NCBI RefSeq assembly: GCF_000003815.2
Contig: NC_049986.1
Span: 18,903,727-18,967,726 of the forward strand
Length of the DNA stretch: 64,000 bases
Direction of reading: 5' to 3'
Source of the DNA: Branchiostoma floridae
Taxonomy: Eukaryota; Chordata; Leptocardii; Amphioxiformes; Branchiostomatidae
Shown here: piece by piece, positions 61,201 to 64,000 of the stretch
Layout of the letters: each line of letters begins with the position of its first letter
How positions within the stretch are numbered: the first letter of the stretch is position 1
Made by a program: the position numbers and the translations under genes
Notes under the pieces: generated by a model
Database searches by the model: none
Seen by the model: only the letters and a program-made list of their open reading frames with translations
Told to the model about the DNA's origin: nothing

Positions 61201-64000
61201 CCAACTGAAAAGTATCTAATACCAGCTCAAAAAAGAACAAGAAACAGTCATGCATTCAAATACCAGAGTTACCAACCTAGGATTGATGTGTTCAAAAATT
61301 CGTACTTTCCCAGAACTATCGTAGAGTGGAATTTGTTATCACCAAGTACAGTAGGGGCATCTTCTCTGGGTAGTTTTAAAGAACGCTTGAATATAGATGT
61401 GCAAAAGGTAGGTGTAATGAGTCGTTCGGTGTAATACAACCAGCTGCTGCCGCGCCGCGTGCCTGCGAAGCTGGTGTATTACGCCGAACGGCGGTTATAC
61501 CGGCTATATAGATACAGATACAGATTATTCCTCAGAGCGTTACAACTGTTACAATACTTAATGTTTGGGACCGCATTATAAGCAGCAACGCCTTAGCTGC
61601 GATGTGAAATAGACCCAATCAGCATTGCCTTGAGGAAGTTGACAGTCCATCAAATTTGTGGTGAAGTTGAACGTCTGAATGGATTGTAAGAATATTTGTT
61701 GACAGCTTAACGTTTGAACCTCTGCATGAATTGTAATGATATTTGGTATGTGGGCAGGTGTTGGAAAGATGAAGGTCAAGCTATAACCTTTGTACTACAG
61801 TAGATCCTCAATTTTTGGTATCTATGGTACTGGACATGATGCGGGCTTGTTCATCATATTTTAGGAGTGAAGCTGCCGATGACCCAGCCGGTGCTGATGC
61901 AGGTGCCCACAGACAGGGCAAGTCGGTACACCGAGCGGTACACCGTCTCCCTCCTGCTGCCCAAGCAGTACTGGGATGCCCCGCCAAAGCCGACTAACAC
62001 TAAGGTTAGCTACATTAGACTACATGGTAGATCCTCCGAAAATGATTTCATCATGTTATTTCTTTTACGGTATTGTCAGACAAAAGCGTCACCTAATATC
62101 ATACATTGTAGACGTCTCACAGAATTTGGGCTAATCATTTGTGTTAACTAATATAACTTCTGACGTCGAATGGCCGAGTATCTAGGCTAGCAATGGTAGC
62201 TCCACCTTTCAATACCGTTTAATACCTACCAACTGCCCTTACAATTACTACTGCTACTATCATCAAATCCTGACTTCTTTTTGCAGGTGTTCATCGAGAA
62301 CACGCCTGAGATGGTGGTGTATGTGAAGTCGTACGGCGGCTGGGCGTCCGGTTCCAACGCCAACTCCAACTACGCGGACCTTGTCGAGAAGCTGAAAGAG
62401 AACAACGAGACTTTCAAGGACGGCTTCTACTTTTCTGCGCAGTATGAGGAGTACGTATGGACCATTATCAAGTTGGTATTGAATGGGCATTATGCCTCTG
62501 TCACACAGCACGACGACTAATCTGTCGAGGGATCTGGGACCTTCAACATAACTCTCATAATTCGATCCACCGGTTGCCATAATACCGTCAATTCAAAAAC
62601 TTTGATGTCGAGGGGTTCTCAAATTTGTCCTAAAACCTTAAATCTGACGTGTTACGGTGTATGTACCTAAGGATTACTGATACTACATTTGCACATTACT
62701 GTAAATGTATTTTCTCCATGTTGTGGTATTATGGCCTATGGTAGAAATATGAGACTTAATGTTATATGACATTTCGGCATATATACGCCAGGTGTCCCCA
62801 CAATCATCTCATGATCACTATATCTAAGATTTTATAAAGTAGGCATGGCATTAGCTTCCGATTTTCGATATTTGGTGGTATTTTATGGTCTATACATGTG
62901 CCTGCTCATTTTGCAGCTTCTTTGTACGATTTTTGTAGTAGGGTCGCAAACTTTAAGAAAATGTATTCGAAGGCCATAACGTCAACGGGCGAACCTCTGC
63001 TGTAAAGTAGAAGTTCAACGAGCACAAAAACGTGAGTACGTATAGACATTTTCCGTTTTACACAGCCCATTTGAGACAACCGACCGTCACAACGAGATCT
63101 GGGTGCTGGGCACCAGCGCTGTAGACGCGTTGTATCCACAAAGAGAGGACGATTTTGCTCGAGGTCTCTCCGCCAAACCTACCTCCACCCCGTCATGCCT
63201 ACAGGGGATCCGGAGTAAGTGGGGTGGCAACAAGCTGCGACTGTCAGGCTCCACTCAGAGTTATGTGGGAACTTCCTTAACTAAATGCGGCGACCGGGAA
63301 GAGATCTGTCAAGGTAAGGCTTGGTCATATTGTCTCAAAAAGCAGCTAGTCGGTCAACTGGGTATGGTTTGAAATAGATCAGGCGTTTGAGGCCGGTAAC
63401 ATCTACTTCTCAGTCAGTGACACTGAAATCACCAATCACCCACCTAAACACCCTACCTACATCGCAGACCGTCCAGAGGTTCTTGAAATATACATCCACA
63501 TAACCTCTAAAGTGAAAACAGTATGGTAAAGCAATACCATTTTCGTGGAAGTAACAAAACTCTTTTCAACACTAATTCCATATCTATGAAATTCGTTGTT
63601 GTATCAAATCGGTTGGTCGCTCCAGGCTCTAGTAGAGATATATATGGTGTTGATGATCATGTCTTAACATTCTTCAGACAAAGAGTGCCCAGGGTATCAA
63701 GTGATCGAACGGTACGACTCTGGGATCGAGAGGCGCCGGTACTCTGGAATCAAGATGGCGTCACTGAACACTGAGATGTGTGACGTCACGCAGGCCCGGT
63801 ATGAGGGATTCTGGTACCTCTACAACTACATAAACGGTATGTTCGTATCAGGACTTTCTACCTTGTTTATTTGCATGAATGACGGTTAAAATCTTCCTAG
63901 GCTGAGGTCACATTTCCAAACCGGGGCCCGGCCGGGATGTTCAGAAAGAGAAATAAACTTTATACCTAAAATATATATACAAATCCTGCCCATGGCTCTT
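58241..64000 (+). CDS. SOUL gene 4: secreted protein with at least two SOUL domains, 3' end outside window
   Basis: Exons seen: 58241-58341, 59988-60178, 61865-62004, 62287-62450, 63066-63313 and 63678-63836; 334 codons and phase 1 at the last visible donor, so it continues past 64000. The signal peptide comes from MMLRHCLHALACVALCQAA. Domain 1 is A type (FCSLECLDF, YEIRKYTEAKWVST, LPMTQPVLMQVP, VSLLLPKQYW, YVKSYGGWASG, FETTDRHNEIWVL). The exon at 63066 then carries a linker of about 60 residues, and the next exon opens a second domain (KECPGYQVIERYDSGIERR, YEGFWYLYNYING). Intron 2 holds a LINE insertion and intron 1 a SINE head and a MITE. The layout parallels exons 1-6 of the four-SOUL gene. 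Confidence 0.82.
59573..59727. mobile_element. MITE family 4 (CTACCAGGCTCCACAGGTCG ends)
   Basis: Inverted ends of 23 bp start CTACCAGGCTCCACAGGTCG and close with the exact inverse. The element is about 155 bp, AT-rich inside, and lies in intron 1 of SOUL gene 4. Only one copy was seen in this window. Confidence 0.85.
59812..59938 (-). mobile_element. SINE head fragment
   Basis: On the minus strand GTGGTGCAACCGAGTG (A-box-like) and CCCGAGTTCGATACTCG (B box) lead into the family body (TTCACCCAGGTGT). It ends about 50 bp before exon 2 of SOUL gene 4. Confidence 0.65.
60331..61520 (+). mobile_element. 5'-truncated CR1/jockey-type LINE with open RT frame and 3' hairpin
   Basis: A 367-codon frame (60331-61434) holds reverse-transcriptase motifs: SGVPQGTVLGPLLFLLYIND, the catalytic RLFADDCLLY, FNPDKC and PYLGVTL, then a C-terminal part ending in YFPRTIVEWNLL. 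Endonuclease and the N-terminal RT motifs are missing, and the first codons (Arg run from GAAGAAGAA) are probably host flank. The frame has no stops, which suggests a young insertion. Just after the stop an inverted repeat (61424-61445 with 61469-61489; GTTCGGTGTAATAC / GTATTACGCCGAAC) can form a long hairpin, followed by ATACAGATACAGATT. It sits in intron 2 of SOUL gene 4 in sense orientation. Confidence 0.85.
63897..64000. mobile_element. MITE family 6, copy cut by the window edge
   Basis: TAGGCTGAGGTCACATTTCC, then AAACCGGGGCCCGGCCGGG, as in copies 50771 and 50970. It begins about 60 bp after the last visible SOUL exon. Confidence 0.8.

Noticed and set aside
60331-61434. Reverse-transcriptase frame as a host gene
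   Set aside because: FADD-type RT motifs, 5' truncation, 3' hairpin and tail, and intronic position mark it as a LINE copy.

Overview
The window looks like lancelet (amphioxus, Branchiostoma) nuclear DNA. The evidence is split genes with GT-AG introns, a chordate-type alpha-2,8-sialyltransferase, a cluster of SOUL/heme-binding-protein genes, tRNA-derived SINEs, a CR1/jockey-type LINE, many small palindromic DNA transposons, and N runs typical of a shotgun assembly. The genus is inferred; no search was run. Gene models were built by hand from reading frames, splice signals and intron phase; all the complete models close in frame.

Layout. 1-4745: satellite of about 290-bp units with two sequence gaps, a tRNA-like Pol III unit and a nested MITE. 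5505-5690: 48-bp minisatellite. 6266-8578 (+): four-exon ST8Sia-like sialyltransferase, 378 aa. 8579-12546: no gene seen; its right end is a repeat that carries copies of the last codons of the next gene. 12547-22367 (-): nine-exon gene, 463 aa, with four copies of a module of about 75-100 aa that I cannot name. 24516-40567 (+): nineteen-exon gene for a secreted protein with four SOUL domains (868 aa). 42842-48008 (+): secreted single-SOUL protein (201 aa). 50116-56842 (+): leader exon followed by a B-type and then an A-type SOUL domain; it can be read as one 400-aa two-domain protein or as two alternative one-domain products. 58241->64000 (+): secreted SOUL gene with at least two domains, cut by the window edge and carrying a LINE in an intron.

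The SOUL genes are tandem duplicates in one orientation. Two of them share an almost identical leader exon, 5' UTR exon and TATA/CACGTG promoter. The domains fall into two classes with different intron positions: A (phases 1-0-2) and B (phases 1-0-0-0, with four extra cysteines). HEBP1/HEBP2 are normally intracellular, so signal peptides and cysteine pairs point to an extracellular branch of the family; ligand and role are unknown.

At least six families of short inverted-repeat elements lie between and inside the genes. Several end within a few to about 25 bases of a splice site of a SOUL exon, and one SOUL intron has a MITE at each end. The points most worth following are the B-A locus whose stop codon sits inside a consensus splice donor, the MITE-bounded intron, and the unnamed four-repeat protein.
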